A stretch of DNA of 64,000 bases from Peristeroidobacter soli (GCF_004138485.1 NZ_ML142848.1:1524640-1588639); one strand, 5' to 3'; numbered from the stretch's first letter, positions 17,707 to 27,096 are shown. Notes: generated by a model from the sequence alone, not told the origin. Numbers and translations: made by a program.

Positions 17707-19008
17707 ATGTCGACCGCAGTTAAACTGAACGTGCCCCCGCAGGGGCAGAAAATCACCATCCAGAACGGCAAGCTCAACGTTCCCGATCAACCCATCATCC
17801 CCTTCATCGAAGGCGATGGCACCGGTCCGGACATCTGGCGCGCCTCGGTGCGCGTGCTCGACGCAGCCGTGCAAAAGGCCTATGGCGGCAAGCGCAAGAT
17901 CCATTGGATGGAGGTGTATGCCGGTCAGAAGTCGAATGACCTGTTCAACACCTGGCTGCCGGATGAAACCGTGCAGGCCTGCCGCGATTACCTGGTGTCC
18001 ATCAAGGGCCCGCTGACCACGCCGATCGGCGGTGGCATCCGCTCCTTGAACGTGGCGCTCCGTCAGATGCTCGATCTGTACGTCTGCCTGCGCCCGGTGC
18101 GCTGGTTCAAGGGCGTGCCTTCGCCGGTGCGCACTCCGGACCGCGTCGACATGACCATCTTCCGCGAGAACACCGAAGACATTTACGTCGGCATCGAATT
18201 CGAAGCCGGCACGCCGGACAACAAGAAGTTCCTGGAAGCCTTCAAGGCCGCGTTCCCCAAGCAGTACGCGAAGATCCGCTTCCCCGAGACCTCGGGCATC
18301 GGCATCAAGCCGATTTCCCAGGAAGGCACCGAGCGCCTGTTCCGCTCCGCCATCGAGTACGCCATCGTCAACAAGCGCAAGAGCGTGACGATCGTGCACA
18401 AGGGCAACATCATGAAGTTCACGGAAGGCGCGTTCCGTAACTGGGCGTATGCGCTGGCGGAGAAGGAATTCGCCGAGCAGACCTACACCTGGGATCAGTG
18501 GGAGCGCACCAAGGCCGCCAAGGGCGAGAAGGCCGCGAACGAAGAGCAGGATGCCGCCAAGAAGGCCGGCAAGATCATCGTCAAGGACGCGATCGCCGAC
18601 ATCACTCTGCAGCAGGTGCTGACGCGCCCCGAAGAGTTCGACGTGATCGCCACCATGAACTTGAACGGCGACTATCTGTCGGACGCGCTGGCCGCGCAGG
18701 TCGGCGGCATCGGCATCGCGCCGGGCGGCAACGTGAATTACGTGACCGGTCACGCGGTGTTCGAAGCGACCCACGGCACGGCGCCGAAGTACGCCAACCT
18801 GGACAAAGTGAATCCGGGCTCGGTGATTCTCTCCGGCGAAATGATGTTGCGTTACATGGGCTGGACCGAGGCGGCCGACGCCATCATCAGCGCCATGGAC
18901 AAGACCATCGGCCAGAAGACGGTCACTTACGACTTCGCGCGTCTGATGGAAGGCGCCAAGGAAGTGAAGTGCTCGGAATTCGGCGATGCTCTGATTCGCA
19001 ATCTGTAA
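17707..19008 (+). CDS. icd: NADP-dependent isocitrate dehydrogenase
   Basis: This 433-residue TCA-cycle enzyme oxidatively decarboxylates isocitrate to 2-oxoglutarate with NADP. CGGAG precedes the ATG at 17707 by 8 nt. The sequence follows the bacterial homodimeric type: [61 protein letters not shown], and [19 protein letters not shown]. The Ser of IRSLNV is residue 113, the same number as the serine that AceK phosphorylates in E. coli Icd. A short Lys/Ala/Glu-rich insertion sits around residues 265-290. The next gene is aceK, the modifying kinase/phosphatase, which makes regulation by phosphorylation at the glyoxylate branch point very likely. Confidence 0.96.
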   Translation: MSTAVKLNVPPQGQKITIQNGKLNVPDQPIIPFIEGDGTGPDIWRASVRVLDAAVQKAYGGKRKIHWMEVYAGQKSNDLFNTWLPDETVQACRDYLVSIKGPLTTPIGGGIRSLNVALRQMLDLYVCLRPVRWFKGVPSPVRTPDRVDMTIFRENTEDIYVGIEFEAGTPDNKKFLEAFKAAFPKQYAKIRFPETSGIGIKPISQEGTERLFRSAIEYAIVNKRKSVTIVHKGNIMKFTEGAFRNWAYALAEKEFAEQTYTWDQWERTKAAKGEKAANEEQDAAKKAGKIIVKDAIADITLQQVLTRPEEFDVIATMNLNGDYLSDALAAQVGGIGIAPGGNVNYVTGHAVFEATHGTAPKYANLDKVNPGSVILSGEMMLRYMGWTEAADAIISAMDKTIGQKTVTYDFARLMEGAKEVKCSEFGDALIRNL

Positions 19009-19022
19009 TGTCGACAGGGGTG

Positions 19023-19043
19023 CCCTCTCCTTCCGGAGAGGGC
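19023..19043. terminator. Stem-loop just after icd
   Basis: GCCCTCTCC and GGAGAGGGC pair perfectly around a TTCC loop 15 bp after the icd stop. There is no immediate T-tract, although AGTCTTTTT comes 12 bp later. It probably protects the icd 3' end or gives partial termination before aceK. Confidence 0.5.
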
Positions 19044-19067
19044 ATTCCCGCCAGTCTTTTTCCGGCG

Positions 19068-19155
19068 GCCCTCAATCGCCGTACGGCTCAAACCACTCCG
19101 TTCCGAGCCGTACCGCTCAAACCGCTCCGTTCCGAGCCGTACGGCGATTGAGGGC
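19068..19155. repeat. Nested inverted/direct repeat between icd and aceK
   Basis: Two 22-nt arms, 19068-19089 and 19134-19155, are exact inverted copies (GCCCTCAATCGCCGTACGG plus three more bases). Inside and overlapping them, CTCAAACC(A/G)CTCCGTTCC is directly repeated at 19087 and 19116, a 29-bp period, each copy followed by GAGCCGTAC. The whole can fold into a long stem or into smaller GGCTC/GAGCC hairpins. It ends 53 bp before the aceK start and would lie in any icd-aceK transcript. Confidence 0.85.
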
Positions 19156-19208
19156 CTCTTACTTCTGGCGGTCGCGCGCATCACTGACAGCGCGGTAATA
19201 TCTCAGAC

Positions 19209-20972
19209 ATGACTACGTCAGCAGCCAACGTTCTTTCTCGCGACGCATTGGTCGATACCTGCGCCGGCGCGCTCGTGCAATCGTTCGCCGATTACAACGC
19301 GGAATTTCGCTCCATCACGCGGCGGGCGCCTCAGCGCTTCGACGAGCGCGACTGGCGCGGCAGCCTGCGTGACGCGGTCGAGCGCATCGAGCTCTACGAC
19401 AAGTGCGTCAATCGCGCCGTGCACCAGATGCAGGTACGACTCGGCGAAGACGTCACCGAGCGCGCGCTCTGGAGCAGTATCAAACGCCGCTTCACCGAGC
19501 TGATCGACGCCCTGCCCGACCTCGAATTCGACAAGACGTTCTTCAACTCCGTCACCCGTCGCACGTTCGGCACCATCGGTGTCGATGCCGCGGTGGAATT
19601 CGTCGCGCTGGATCTCGATCCCATCGCGTCGGTCAAGTCGCCGATCGAAACAAACGTTTATGTGAACCGCGGCTCGCTCGAGCTGCTGTTCGAGGAAGTG
19701 CTGGCCGACTTCCGCTTCCGCACGCCGTATCTCGACTTCGATCGCAGCATCCGCACGATCAGCAACGAAGTGCGCGCGCAGTGCGAAGTGGATGCCGATG
19801 CATCCAAGCCGCCGCTGCAGGTCGATCAGATCGAAATCATCCGCACCGTGTTCTTTCAAATGACGCGGGCCTACCTGGTCGGCCGCATTTCCGGCCCGGG
19901 CTGGCAGCTGCCGTTCGTGCTGGCACTGCAGAACACGGAAAGCGGCGTGCGCATCGACGCCGTGATGATGGACGAGAGCACCGTCAGCATCCTGTTCAGC
20001 TTCACGCGCTCGTATTTCCACGCCGACCTGGCGCACGTCGGTCAGGCCATCGTGTTCCTGAAGAGCATCCTGCCGCGCAAGCCGGTCAGCGAGCTGTACA
20101 CCGTGCTCGGCCGCGCCAAGCAAGGCAAGACCGAGCGCTATCGCGAGCTCTTCAAACATCTGCAGAAGAGCGAAGATCAGTTCGTGCACGCACCGGGCGA
20201 CAAGGGCCTGGTGATGATCTGTTTCACGCTGCCGTCGTTCGACGTGGTGTTCAAGATCATTCGCGACCGCTTCGCGTACCCCAAGAACATCCTGCGCGAA
20301 GAAGTGCAAAAGAAATACGAGATGGTGTTCAAGCACGACCGCGCCGGCCGGCTGGTCGACGCGCAGGAATTCAAACGCTTGAAGTTTCCGGCCGCGCGCT
20401 TCTCGAAGGAACTGGTTGCCGAGCTTCAGGATGAAGCCGCGAACACGGTGCACTTCGAGGACGGCTTCGTGATCATGGATCACGTCTACATCGAGCGCCG
20501 CATGACGCCGCTCAACCTGTACATCCGCAACGCTTCACGCGAAGACGCCGAGAAAGCCGTGCTCGACTACGGCCAGTGCATCCGCGACCTCGCGGTCACC
20601 AACATCTTTGCCGGCGACCTGCTGCTGAAGAACTTCGGCGTGACGCGTCACGCTCGCGTGATCTTCTATGACTACGACGAGCTGTGCGCAGTCACCGACT
20701 GCCGCTTCCGCGACGTCCCGCAATCGAAATTCGACGAAGACGACATGCGCGCCGAGGCGTGGTTCCACGTCAACGACAACGACGTCTTCCCCGAGACGTT
20801 CATGCAGTTCCTCGGCTTCGATCAGCACCTCAAGGACGTGTTCCTGAAAGTGCACGGCGAGATCATGACCGCCGAATGGTGGCGCGGCATCCAGCAGCGC
20901 CTGCGCGATGGAGAGGTACTGGAAGTGCTGCCCTATCACCGCCACCGCGTGCGGGTGTTCAGCAGCCTCTGA
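19209..20972 (+). CDS. aceK: Isocitrate dehydrogenase kinase/phosphatase
   Basis: This 587-residue bifunctional enzyme (E. coli AceK is 578) phosphorylates and dephosphorylates Icd to divert carbon into the glyoxylate shunt. The N-terminal regulatory helical domain covers about residues 1-310. The kinase-like C-terminal domain contains the ATP loop (PGDKGLVMICFTLPSF), the long helix around VFKHDRAGRLVDAQEF, and the catalytic DLLLKNFGVTRHARVIFYDYDEL block, where N and D bind metal. The stretch YGQCIRDLAVTNIFAGDLL precedes it. AceK genes are usually last in aceBAK operons; here aceA and aceB are absent and the gene instead follows its substrate gene icd. A structured repeat separates the two. 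Confidence 0.96.
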   Translation: MTTSAANVLSRDALVDTCAGALVQSFADYNAEFRSITRRAPQRFDERDWRGSLRDAVERIELYDKCVNRAVHQMQVRLGEDVTERALWSSIKRRFTELIDALPDLEFDKTFFNSVTRRTFGTIGVDAAVEFVALDLDPIASVKSPIETNVYVNRGSLELLFEEVLADFRFRTPYLDFDRSIRTISNEVRAQCEVDADASKPPLQVDQIEIIRTVFFQMTRAYLVGRISGPGWQLPFVLALQNTESGVRIDAVMMDESTVSILFSFTRSYFHADLAHVGQAIVFLKSILPRKPVSELYTVLGRAKQGKTERYRELFKHLQKSEDQFVHAPGDKGLVMICFTLPSFDVVFKIIRDRFAYPKNILREEVQKKYEMVFKHDRAGRLVDAQEFKRLKFPAARFSKELVAELQDEAANTVHFEDGFVIMDHVYIERRMTPLNLYIRNASREDAEKAVLDYGQCIRDLAVTNIFAGDLLLKNFGVTRHARVIFYDYDELCAVTDCRFRDVPQSKFDEDDMRAEAWFHVNDNDVFPETFMQFLGFDQHLKDVFLKVHGEIMTAEWWRGIQQRLRDGEVLEVLPYHRHRVRVFSSL

Positions 20973-20981
20973 GCCCGATGA

Positions 20982-21008
20982 CACGGGTGGCCGCATGGGC
21001 CACCCGTG
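20982..21008. terminator. Hairpin between convergent aceK and outer-membrane barrel gene
   Basis: CACGGGTGGCC (20982-20992) pairs exactly with GGCCACCCGTG (20998-21008) around GCATG. It lies 10 bp after the aceK stop and 9 bp from the stop of the opposing gene. It can therefore serve both, although no T-run follows on either strand. Confidence 0.6.
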
Positions 21009-21016
21009 AATCGCAT

Positions 21017-21592
21017 TTAGAACATGTATCTGAAGATCAGCCGCGTCTGCGTACCGTTGGTCTTCTGCTCGATCTTCAGCGTCGACTGACTGATGCCGTT
21101 GCCGATGCGCGAAGTGGACTCGCCATCCACGTCCAGGAACGTGTAGCTGGCTTCACCGCCCACCGAGAAGTGGCCGCCGAACAAGTACTCGAAGCCCACT
21201 GTCGGCCCGATGCGATACCCGTCCTGATCGGTCTTGCCGTAGACCGGCAAACCGAAGCTGCTGTCATCCACCGTGGTGCTCTGGATATCGACGTAAGCCA
21301 GACGAGCGCCGTAATAGATGTGCGCGGTCTCCGCCACTTTCTTCAGGCCGAACACGCCGACGCCGAATTCCCATTGCTTGGTTTCCTGGCTGTCCGCGCC
21401 GGAACTCTGTGTATAGGTCTGTTCGTTCGAAACATAACGAACGCTCGGCTCGATCCGGAACGACGGGGTGATATCCACCGGCACATACAGAAAGCCGTCG
21501 TCCGAGCGCGCCGAGATGCCGACGCCGAAGTCCGCGGCCAGAGCGCTTCCCGAACACAGCGCCAACCCCACGGCTACATATAATTTTCGCAT
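21017..21592 (-). CDS. Small outer-membrane beta-barrel protein
   Basis: This 191-residue exported protein has a classic Sec signal peptide (MRKLYVAVGLALCSGSALA, cleavage before ADFGVG). The mature part alternates polar and hydrophobic residues in strands such as FGVGISARSDDGFLYVPVD, FRIEPSVRYVS, YGARLAYVDI and RLIFRYMF. It ends in Phe, the usual signal for outer-membrane insertion. The size fits an eight-stranded OmpA/OmpX-like or porin-family barrel. No ligand or partner can be named. It diverges from a secreted amidohydrolase across 203 bp. Confidence 0.75.
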   Translation of the reverse strand: MRKLYVAVGLALCSGSALAADFGVGISARSDDGFLYVPVDITPSFRIEPSVRYVSNEQTYTQSSGADSQETKQWEFGVGVFGLKKVAETAHIYYGARLAYVDIQSTTVDDSSFGLPVYGKTDQDGYRIGPTVGFEYLFGGHFSVGGEASYTFLDVDGESTSRIGNGISQSTLKIEQKTNGTQTRLIFRYMF

Positions 21593-21795
21593 TCAAACTC
21601 CTCTGCTCCATTTTGGAGTGCGGGGAGTTTCCGGCATTGCCTTGCGGCCGGCTGTGCATGCGTCACAATTCGCCCGGTTTCGACCGTTCCGTGCATGAGA
21701 TATGCAATCGGCGCGTCGGGCTGGCTGCAGTGGCGCCGCTTCCCTAAGATCGCTCGCGAGCGTCGATTTCCCACCTTTCAGAGGATTCAAAAAAT

Positions 21796-23166
21796 ATGCA
21801 GCGATCGCTTCTGCCTCGTTCTTCTCTGCTCCTGGCTGGTGTGCTCGCCCTGCTGAGCTCCGTGTCGAGCACGGCGCAGGCCCCCACGCCCGTCAGCAAA
21901 GTCGTTTATATCCACGCCGGCACGCTGCTCGACAATCCCGGCGCCAGGCCGCGCGGCAATTCGACGCTGATCGTGCGCGATGGCAAGATCGAAGCGATCC
22001 GCGACGGTTTCGTCGCGCCGGAAGGCGGTGCGAAGCTGGTCGATCTGAGCAAGCAGTTCGTGCTGCCCGGCCTGATCGACATGCACGTTCACATCTTCAA
22101 CGACGATAACAAGCTGCGCGCCCGCATCGAGCAGAACAATCGCGACGTCGAAGACAACTTTGTGATCGGCATCGACAACGCACGCCGCACGCTCGAAGCC
22201 GGCTTCACGACGTTGCGCGATCTCGGCTCCGACGTTCACAGCGTCACGGCGCTGCGCGATGGCATCAACAGCGGCATGCTGGTCGGCCCGACGCTGTACG
22301 TCGCGGGACGCAGCATCTCCATCACCAGCGGTCACGGCGACGGCTCCAACAACACCAATCGCGACATCGCCGAAATGGTGCACGAGCACGCCAACAACAC
22401 CTGCAATGGTGCAGACGACTGTCGCCGCGCCGTGCGTGCGCAGATCTCTCAAGGTGCGGACGTGATCAAGTTCGCCGCGACCGGTGGCGTGAACAGCAAC
22501 ATCGCCGGTGGCTTGAATCAGCAAATGTTTGCTGACGAAATGAAAGCCATCATCGATACCGCGCACATGTTCGGTCGCAAAGTGGCCGCGCACGCGCATG
22601 GTAACAATGGCATCAAGGCGGCCCTCGAGGCCGGCGTCGACTCCATCGAGCACGGTACCTACACCGACGCGACCACCAACGCACTGTTCAAGAAGACCGG
22701 CGCCTGGTTCGTCCCGACCATGGTCGCCCCGCACGCCGCGCTGGCACAGGCGCAAGCCGGCGCCCGTTCGCAGAACACCCTGCTAAAGGCACAGGAAGCC
22801 GTGGCGAGCCATGCAAAGAACACGGCGCTCGCGATCAAGGACGGTGTGAAGATTGCGTTCGGCACCGACTCGGGCGTCGGCGATCACGCCAAGAATGCCA
22901 AGGAGTTCGCGCTCCTCGTGCAGGCCGGCATGACGCCCGCCAGCGCGATCCGTGCCGCAACCATCGATGCCGCCACGCTGCTGGGCCAAGAGGCGCGCAT
23001 CGGCTCGCTGGCAGCCGGTAAAGATGCAGACATCATCGCCGTCAACGCCAGCCCGCTCGAAGATGTGACTCGCCTCGAGAACGTGGGCTTTGTCATGCGC
23101 CGGGGCGTCGTGCACAAGATCGACGGCCAGCGTCAGCCGTTCCCGGAACAGCTCGCGAGCCGCTGA
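21796..23166 (+). CDS. Secreted metal-dependent amidohydrolase
   Basis: This 456-residue protein of the amidohydrolase superfamily has an N-terminal signal peptide (MQRSLLPRSSLLLAGVLALLSSVSSTAQA). The metal centre is complete. It has HxH in GLIDMHVHIFND, a candidate carbamylated Lys in DVIKFAATGGVNSN, His residues in VAAHAHGNNG and SIEHGTYTD, and the Asp in IAFGTDSGVGDH. The family with this arrangement includes Xaa-Pro dipeptidases and other dipeptide- or amide-cleaving enzymes, usually periplasmic. The exact substrate is not inferable. A strong hairpin follows the stop. Confidence 0.85.
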   Translation: MQRSLLPRSSLLLAGVLALLSSVSSTAQAPTPVSKVVYIHAGTLLDNPGARPRGNSTLIVRDGKIEAIRDGFVAPEGGAKLVDLSKQFVLPGLIDMHVHIFNDDNKLRARIEQNNRDVEDNFVIGIDNARRTLEAGFTTLRDLGSDVHSVTALRDGINSGMLVGPTLYVAGRSISITSGHGDGSNNTNRDIAEMVHEHANNTCNGADDCRRAVRAQISQGADVIKFAATGGVNSNIAGGLNQQMFADEMKAIIDTAHMFGRKVAAHAHGNNGIKAALEAGVDSIEHGTYTDATTNALFKKTGAWFVPTMVAPHAALAQAQAGARSQNTLLKAQEAVASHAKNTALAIKDGVKIAFGTDSGVGDHAKNAKEFALLVQAGMTPASAIRAATIDAATLLGQEARIGSLAAGKDADIIAVNASPLEDVTRLENVGFVMRRGVVHKIDGQRQPFPEQLASR

Positions 23167-23191
23167 GCGGCGCTCGACGACGTTCCCAGGT

Positions 23192-23217
23192 GGCGCTGAC
23201 CGGCTCCGGTCAGCGCC
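23192..23217 (+). terminator. 12-bp stem-loop after amidohydrolase gene
   Basis: GGCGCTGACCGG and CCGGTCAGCGCC form a perfect 12-bp stem with a 2-base spacer (effective loop made from terminal pairs). It lies 25 bp after the stop at 23166. No T-tract follows, so termination would be factor-dependent or the stem may simply stabilise the 3' end. Confidence 0.55.
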
Positions 23218-23346
23218 CCTCGCTCCGAGGGAACAAAATCCGGCCGCGCAAGTCATCACTTCCGGTTCCCGGCTTCATGGGGTTGTCACAGCAGGGGACC
23301 AGGGTGTTAACTTCGGCGTCGTTTCCGATCCGTCGGGAGACTCACC

Positions 23347-24189
23347 GTGTCGGCCAGTAGCATTCATTTCCCCCGTGCGGCCGCCTGGCCGCTGCGTAGC
23401 GACTTCAAGACCTCGCTGATCTGCTGGGGCGGGTTCATCCTCCTGCTGTCCTGCTACTGTGTGGTGTATCAGGCCGTCGTCGACAACGTCCCGGCGAACT
23501 TCACCGCCTCCTTCATCTATGTCTTCAAGAACTGGGGCGTGTGGCTGGTCAGCACCCCGGTCATCTTCGCGACTCTGCGCAAGTACTCCACGAAATGGCA
23601 CGACCGCGCGGTCGAGTTCGTCGCATTGGTGGCGGTGGTGGTCTCCCTGTCCGCGGCGGTGCCGGTCACCATCGATTTGCTGACACACGCGCGCGACGCG
23701 TCGACCAGCCTGATGATTTTCCTGCCCCGCTATGTCGCCGTGGTTGGCGTCGTCTATCTGGTCTGGCACGTCTTCCTGAGAGAGCGCCGGGCGGAGACCG
23801 CGACGGCGAATGTTTCGCCGCCGCCGGCGATCGAACCCGCTGCGCCCGCCGCCGAGCCGCCAGCCACCCTGCTGGTCAGCAAGGGCGGCGATCAATGTTT
23901 GATCCAGATCAATCGCATCGAGTGCGTCAGCGCCGCCGGCAATTACGTCGAGATCGTCGAGCGCGGCCATCGTTATCTGCTGCGTGCCACGCTCAAGCAG
24001 GTCGAGGACCTGCTGCCCGCCACCGATTTCATTCGTATTCATCGTTGCCATCTGGTGCGGCGGGATGAAATCGAACGCATCAAGAGCCAACCCTCGGGCA
24101 ACGGCACCGTGCAACTCCGCGGCGGTCAGCTCCTGCCCATGAGCAAAAAGCACAAACAAGCGCTGCAACGGTATCGCCCGGCGGAATAA
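23347..24189 (+). CDS. Membrane-anchored LytTR-family DNA-binding regulator
   Basis: This 280-residue regulator begins at a GTG with GGGAG 7 nt upstream. Four hydrophobic segments occupy about residues 20-145 (for example WGGFILLLSCYCVVYQAVV, VWLVSTPVIFATL, FVALVAVVVSLSAAV, YVAVVGVVYLVWHVFL). A Pro/Ala-rich linker follows (about 150-175). The C-terminal LytTR domain has IQINRIECVSAAGNYVEIV, LLRATLKQVEDLLP and FIRIHRCHLVRRDEIERI. There is no receiver domain, so it probably senses something directly through its membrane part. LytTR proteins bind pairs of 9-bp direct repeats about 20-22 bp apart. Three such repeats lie immediately downstream, before the molybdopterin oxidoreductase operon. Confidence 0.88.
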   Translation: MSASSIHFPRAAAWPLRSDFKTSLICWGGFILLLSCYCVVYQAVVDNVPANFTASFIYVFKNWGVWLVSTPVIFATLRKYSTKWHDRAVEFVALVAVVVSLSAAVPVTIDLLTHARDASTSLMIFLPRYVAVVGVVYLVWHVFLRERRAETATANVSPPPAIEPAAPAAEPPATLLVSKGGDQCLIQINRIECVSAAGNYVEIVERGHRYLLRATLKQVEDLLPATDFIRIHRCHLVRRDEIERIKSQPSGNGTVQLRGGQLLPMSKKHKQALQRYRPAE

Positions 24190-24238
24190 CGCCCCACCAC
24201 CGCTGGCCGGCACGACGCATTGATTCGCAAGGCGCTGG

Positions 24239-24288
24239 ACGTTCGTCCCAACGAGCCGCCATTCGTCCCTGACCCGCCTCCATTCGTC
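24239..24288 (+). promoter_or_regulatory. Three AlgR-box-like direct repeats (putative LytTR binding sites)
   Basis: ACGTTCGTC (24239-24247), CCATTCGTC (24259-24267) and CCATTCGTC (24280-24288) are direct repeats with 20- and 21-bp periods, about two helical turns. AlgR, a LytTR protein, recognises CCGTTCGTC, which each copy matches at seven or eight of nine positions. They lie 88 bp or more upstream of the oxidoreductase start at 24377 and directly after the LytTR gene. Confidence 0.6.
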
Positions 24289-24376
24289 ACATCGAGGCCC
24301 TGGCCGTCACATTTCGCTGGCCCGCCCCGGGCCTTGCCGCTGCAATGGCCTCCTAGCCAAGGAGAGCCCTGCCGCC

Positions 24377-26599
24377 ATGCGAGCGCCGTCCATCGCGCCC
24401 CCTCTGGACCGTCGTACGTTCCTGAAGGCCTCGGCATCCGCCGCCGGCGCACTGCTGATTTCGATCCCCCTGCCTCCCCGTTCGTCGTTGGCTGCGCGAA
24501 CGGTGGAGGCGTCCCCTTCCTGGTGCGTGTATCTGACCCTGCATCCGGACAACAGCGCCGAGCTGATGTCGCCGGTCATGGAGATGGGCCAGTTCATGCG
24601 TACCACCGGCCCGATGATTCTGGCCGACGAGATGGACCTGGACTGGTCGCGGGTGACCCTCACCCGGGACGAACCGGTCCGGATGATCAGAGATGACAAG
24701 GGCGAGGTGACTTACCAATACGGCCAGGCCAATGCCGGCGGCAGCCAGACCGTGCGCAATAACTGGGACTACATGCGCCGCGCGGGTGCGACGGTCCGTC
24801 GCATGCTGATCGAAGAAGCGGCGGATCGCTGGCAGGTCCCGGCGGACACGCTGATTACTCGCGACAGTTTCGTCATGGACCAGGCTGGAACCCGCCGGAT
24901 CAGCTACGGCGAGCTCGCCGGCAAGGCTGCGCAGCGCCGCGTGACCCCAGAGCAGGTCGAGCTCAAACAACGTTCCGACTATCGCATCATGGGCAAGGAT
25001 GCCGGTGTCGCGGATATTCGCGACATCGTGATGGGACGCCCGCTGTTCGGCATCGACGAGGACTATCCGAACGCTCTGCAGGCAGTCATCGAGCGAGCGC
25101 CGGCGCTCAACGCGGAGATCGCGGGCTACAACAAGAATGCAGCGCTGGCCGTGCCGGGTGTACGTCAGCTCATCGAGCTACCGCGCAAAGTCGAAGATCA
25201 TTGGCCGGGTGGCGACGCGCAGGTTCTGGCGGCCGGCATTGCCGTGCTCGCCGACAGCCTGTGGGCGGCGATGCAAGGGCGCAAAGCACTGGCCGCTCGA
25301 TGGAAGAACGCCGCCACTGACGACTCGACGCTGCAGCTTCAACAGTTTCATCGTCTCGTACAGAGCAACGACACGGCGGAGAAACTCGTCGACGACGGCG
25401 ACGTGGACGCCGCGTTCGCCACGGCCGATCTGGTGCTCGATCACACGTACGAGAAGCCGCTGTTCGCGCATGCGTGCATGGAACCCTACAACTGCATTGC
25501 TGACATTCGCAGCGATGGCGCCACCATTGTCACAGGCCATCAGGTTCCGCATTGGGTCGCGCGCGAGGTCGAAAGCATCACCGGGCTCGATGCATTGAAA
25601 GTCAAAGTCATCAGCAAGCGTATGGGCGGCGGGTTCGGTCGTCGCGCGGAGCTCGATTACCTGCGTGAAGCGGTGACGTTGAGCCATCGGATCAAACGCC
25701 CGGTCAAAGTGACCTGGACTCGCGAAGACGAGATCCAACGCGATTTCTTCGATGCCGCCGCCGTCATGCGCGTGCGAGCAGCGCTGAAGAACAAGCGCAT
25801 CGTCGGCTGGCATCATCGCCAGGCACAGACCCGCGGCTGGCCCGAAGCCCGCGACTATTTCCCCGCGAAGGTCGTGTCGAACTATCGCGTCGAACGCTTT
25901 CCGCCCACATCGAACATTCCTTGCGGGCCATGGCGCGCGCCCACTCAGTTGCAATGGGCCTTCGCCACCGAATCCATGCTCGACGAGCTCGCGCACGCGG
26001 CCGGCGAAGACCCGCTCGCGTTTCGTCTGCAATGGCTGCAACCGTACCAGGAACATCCCATCGAGAACTGGGCGGCCAGGAGCATTCACTCCGGCCGCAT
26101 GGCTGCCTGTTATGAAGCGGCCGCGCGACTCGCCGATTGGAAACGTCCGCGTCCCAAAGGCACGGGCCTGGGAATTGGTGGCCATTTCACGTTCGGTACC
26201 TATGCCGCGTGCGTGCTCGAAGTCAGTGTCAGCGACAACGATGAACTGAAAATCCTGCGCGCCTGGGGCGCGATCGACTGCGGCTTCGCGATCAACCCGA
26301 ATCACATCCGGGCGCAAATGGAAGGCGGCTTCATCGACGGTTTGAACGCGGCACTGTTCAACGCTGTGCACGTCAGCGAAGGCCGAGTCGTGAACGACAA
26401 CTTCGGCAAGTTGCGCTGGATGAGGCTGCGCGAAGCGCCGCTGTCCATCGAAGTTGAAATCATCGACAGCGGTTACGCTCCCACCGGCGTCGGCGAGCCG
26501 CCCGTCCCTCCCGCCGGCGCCGCGCTGGCGAACGCCATCTTCGCCGCGTGCGGCAAACGCGTGCGTCGCATGCCCATCGCCGACAGCTTCAAGATCTGA
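24377..26599 (+). CDS. Molybdopterin-dependent oxidoreductase, large subunit (xanthine oxidase / isoquinoline oxidoreductase type)
   Basis: This 740-residue catalytic subunit of the xanthine dehydrogenase family binds the molybdopterin cytosine-dinucleotide-type cofactor. It opens with a twin-arginine signal ([18 protein letters not shown]), so the folded enzyme is sent to the periplasm. Ald_Xan_dh_C2-like blocks include [13 protein letters not shown], the [14 protein letters not shown]-like stretch ([16 protein letters not shown]), [15 protein letters not shown], and [19 protein letters not shown]. The C-terminal [20 protein letters not shown] carries the active-site Glu region. IorB/QorB-like aldehyde or N-heterocycle oxidation is the family range; the substrate is unknown. 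The [2Fe-2S] partner follows 8 bp downstream. An AAGGAG sits 12 nt before the ATG. Confidence 0.88.
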   Translation: MRAPSIAPPLDRRTFLKASASAAGALLISIPLPPRSSLAARTVEASPSWCVYLTLHPDNSAELMSPVMEMGQFMRTTGPMILADEMDLDWSRVTLTRDEPVRMIRDDKGEVTYQYGQANAGGSQTVRNNWDYMRRAGATVRRMLIEEAADRWQVPADTLITRDSFVMDQAGTRRISYGELAGKAAQRRVTPEQVELKQRSDYRIMGKDAGVADIRDIVMGRPLFGIDEDYPNALQAVIERAPALNAEIAGYNKNAALAVPGVRQLIELPRKVEDHWPGGDAQVLAAGIAVLADSLWAAMQGRKALAARWKNAATDDSTLQLQQFHRLVQSNDTAEKLVDDGDVDAAFATADLVLDHTYEKPLFAHACMEPYNCIADIRSDGATIVTGHQVPHWVAREVESITGLDALKVKVISKRMGGGFGRRAELDYLREAVTLSHRIKRPVKVTWTREDEIQRDFFDAAAVMRVRAALKNKRIVGWHHRQAQTRGWPEARDYFPAKVVSNYRVERFPPTSNIPCGPWRAPTQLQWAFATESMLDELAHAAGEDPLAFRLQWLQPYQEHPIENWAARSIHSGRMAACYEAAARLADWKRPRPKGTGLGIGGHFTFGTYAACVLEVSVSDNDELKILRAWGAIDCGFAINPNHIRAQMEGGFIDGLNAALFNAVHVSEGRVVNDNFGKLRWMRLREAPLSIEVEIIDSGYAPTGVGEPPVPPAGAALANAIFAACGKRVRRMPIADSFKI

Positions 26600-26607
26600 G
26601 CCCGCCC

Positions 26608-27096
26608 ATGCCCATCGAATTCACCCTGAATCGCCAACCGGTCACTGCGCCCGACGCCAAGGCCGAGATGCCGCTGCTGTGGTTTCTGCGAGAGGACTTG
26701 CGACTCAAAGGAACGAAGTTCGGTTGTGGCATCGGCCAGTGCGGTGCCTGCACGGTCCTTTCCAACGGCAGCGCCATCCGCTCGTGCGTGATGCGCGTGG
26801 CCGATGCGAAAGGTCTGTCCATCGTCACCATCGAAGGCCTGGCCGGCGATGAGCGACATCTGCATCCCGTGCAACAGGCGTGGATCGAAACCGACGTGCC
26901 TCAATGCGGCTACTGCCAGGGCGGCCAGATCCTTGCCGCCGTTGCCCTGCTCGAGCGCTCCCCCAACCCCACCGACACCGACATCGATGCGGCCATGACC
27001 AACCTCTGTCGCTGCGGCTCGTACGTGCGAATCAGAAAGGCCGTGAAGGCCGCAGCGCTGAGGACCAAGACGAGCCAGCGCTCACTCAGATCTTGA
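26608..27096 (+). CDS. [2Fe-2S] small subunit of molybdopterin oxidoreductase
   Basis: This 162-residue electron-transfer subunit has two iron-sulfur clusters. The N-terminal ferredoxin-like domain has the ligands [13 protein letters not shown] plus the later Cys in AIRSC (about residues 39-62). The C-terminal four-helix domain has [12 protein letters not shown] and [14 protein letters not shown] (about 100-145). The ATG at 26608 starts [12 protein letters not shown] directly in the domain. It has no signal of its own, so it must ride into the periplasm with the Tat-signalled large subunit. Its gene follows rather than precedes the large subunit. The 3' end overlaps the convergent DUF962 gene by 11 bp. 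A c-type cytochrome partner is not in the window. Confidence 0.9.
   Translation: MPIEFTLNRQPVTAPDAKAEMPLLWFLREDLRLKGTKFGCGIGQCGACTVLSNGSAIRSCVMRVADAKGLSIVTIEGLAGDERHLHPVQQAWIETDVPQCGYCQGGQILAAVALLERSPNPTDTDIDAAMTNLCRCGSYVRIRKAVKAAALRTKTSQRSLRS

Noticed and set aside
19218-20483. 421-residue minus-strand frame opposite aceK
   Set aside because: No motif, signal or family resemblance; it mirrors a firmly identified gene.
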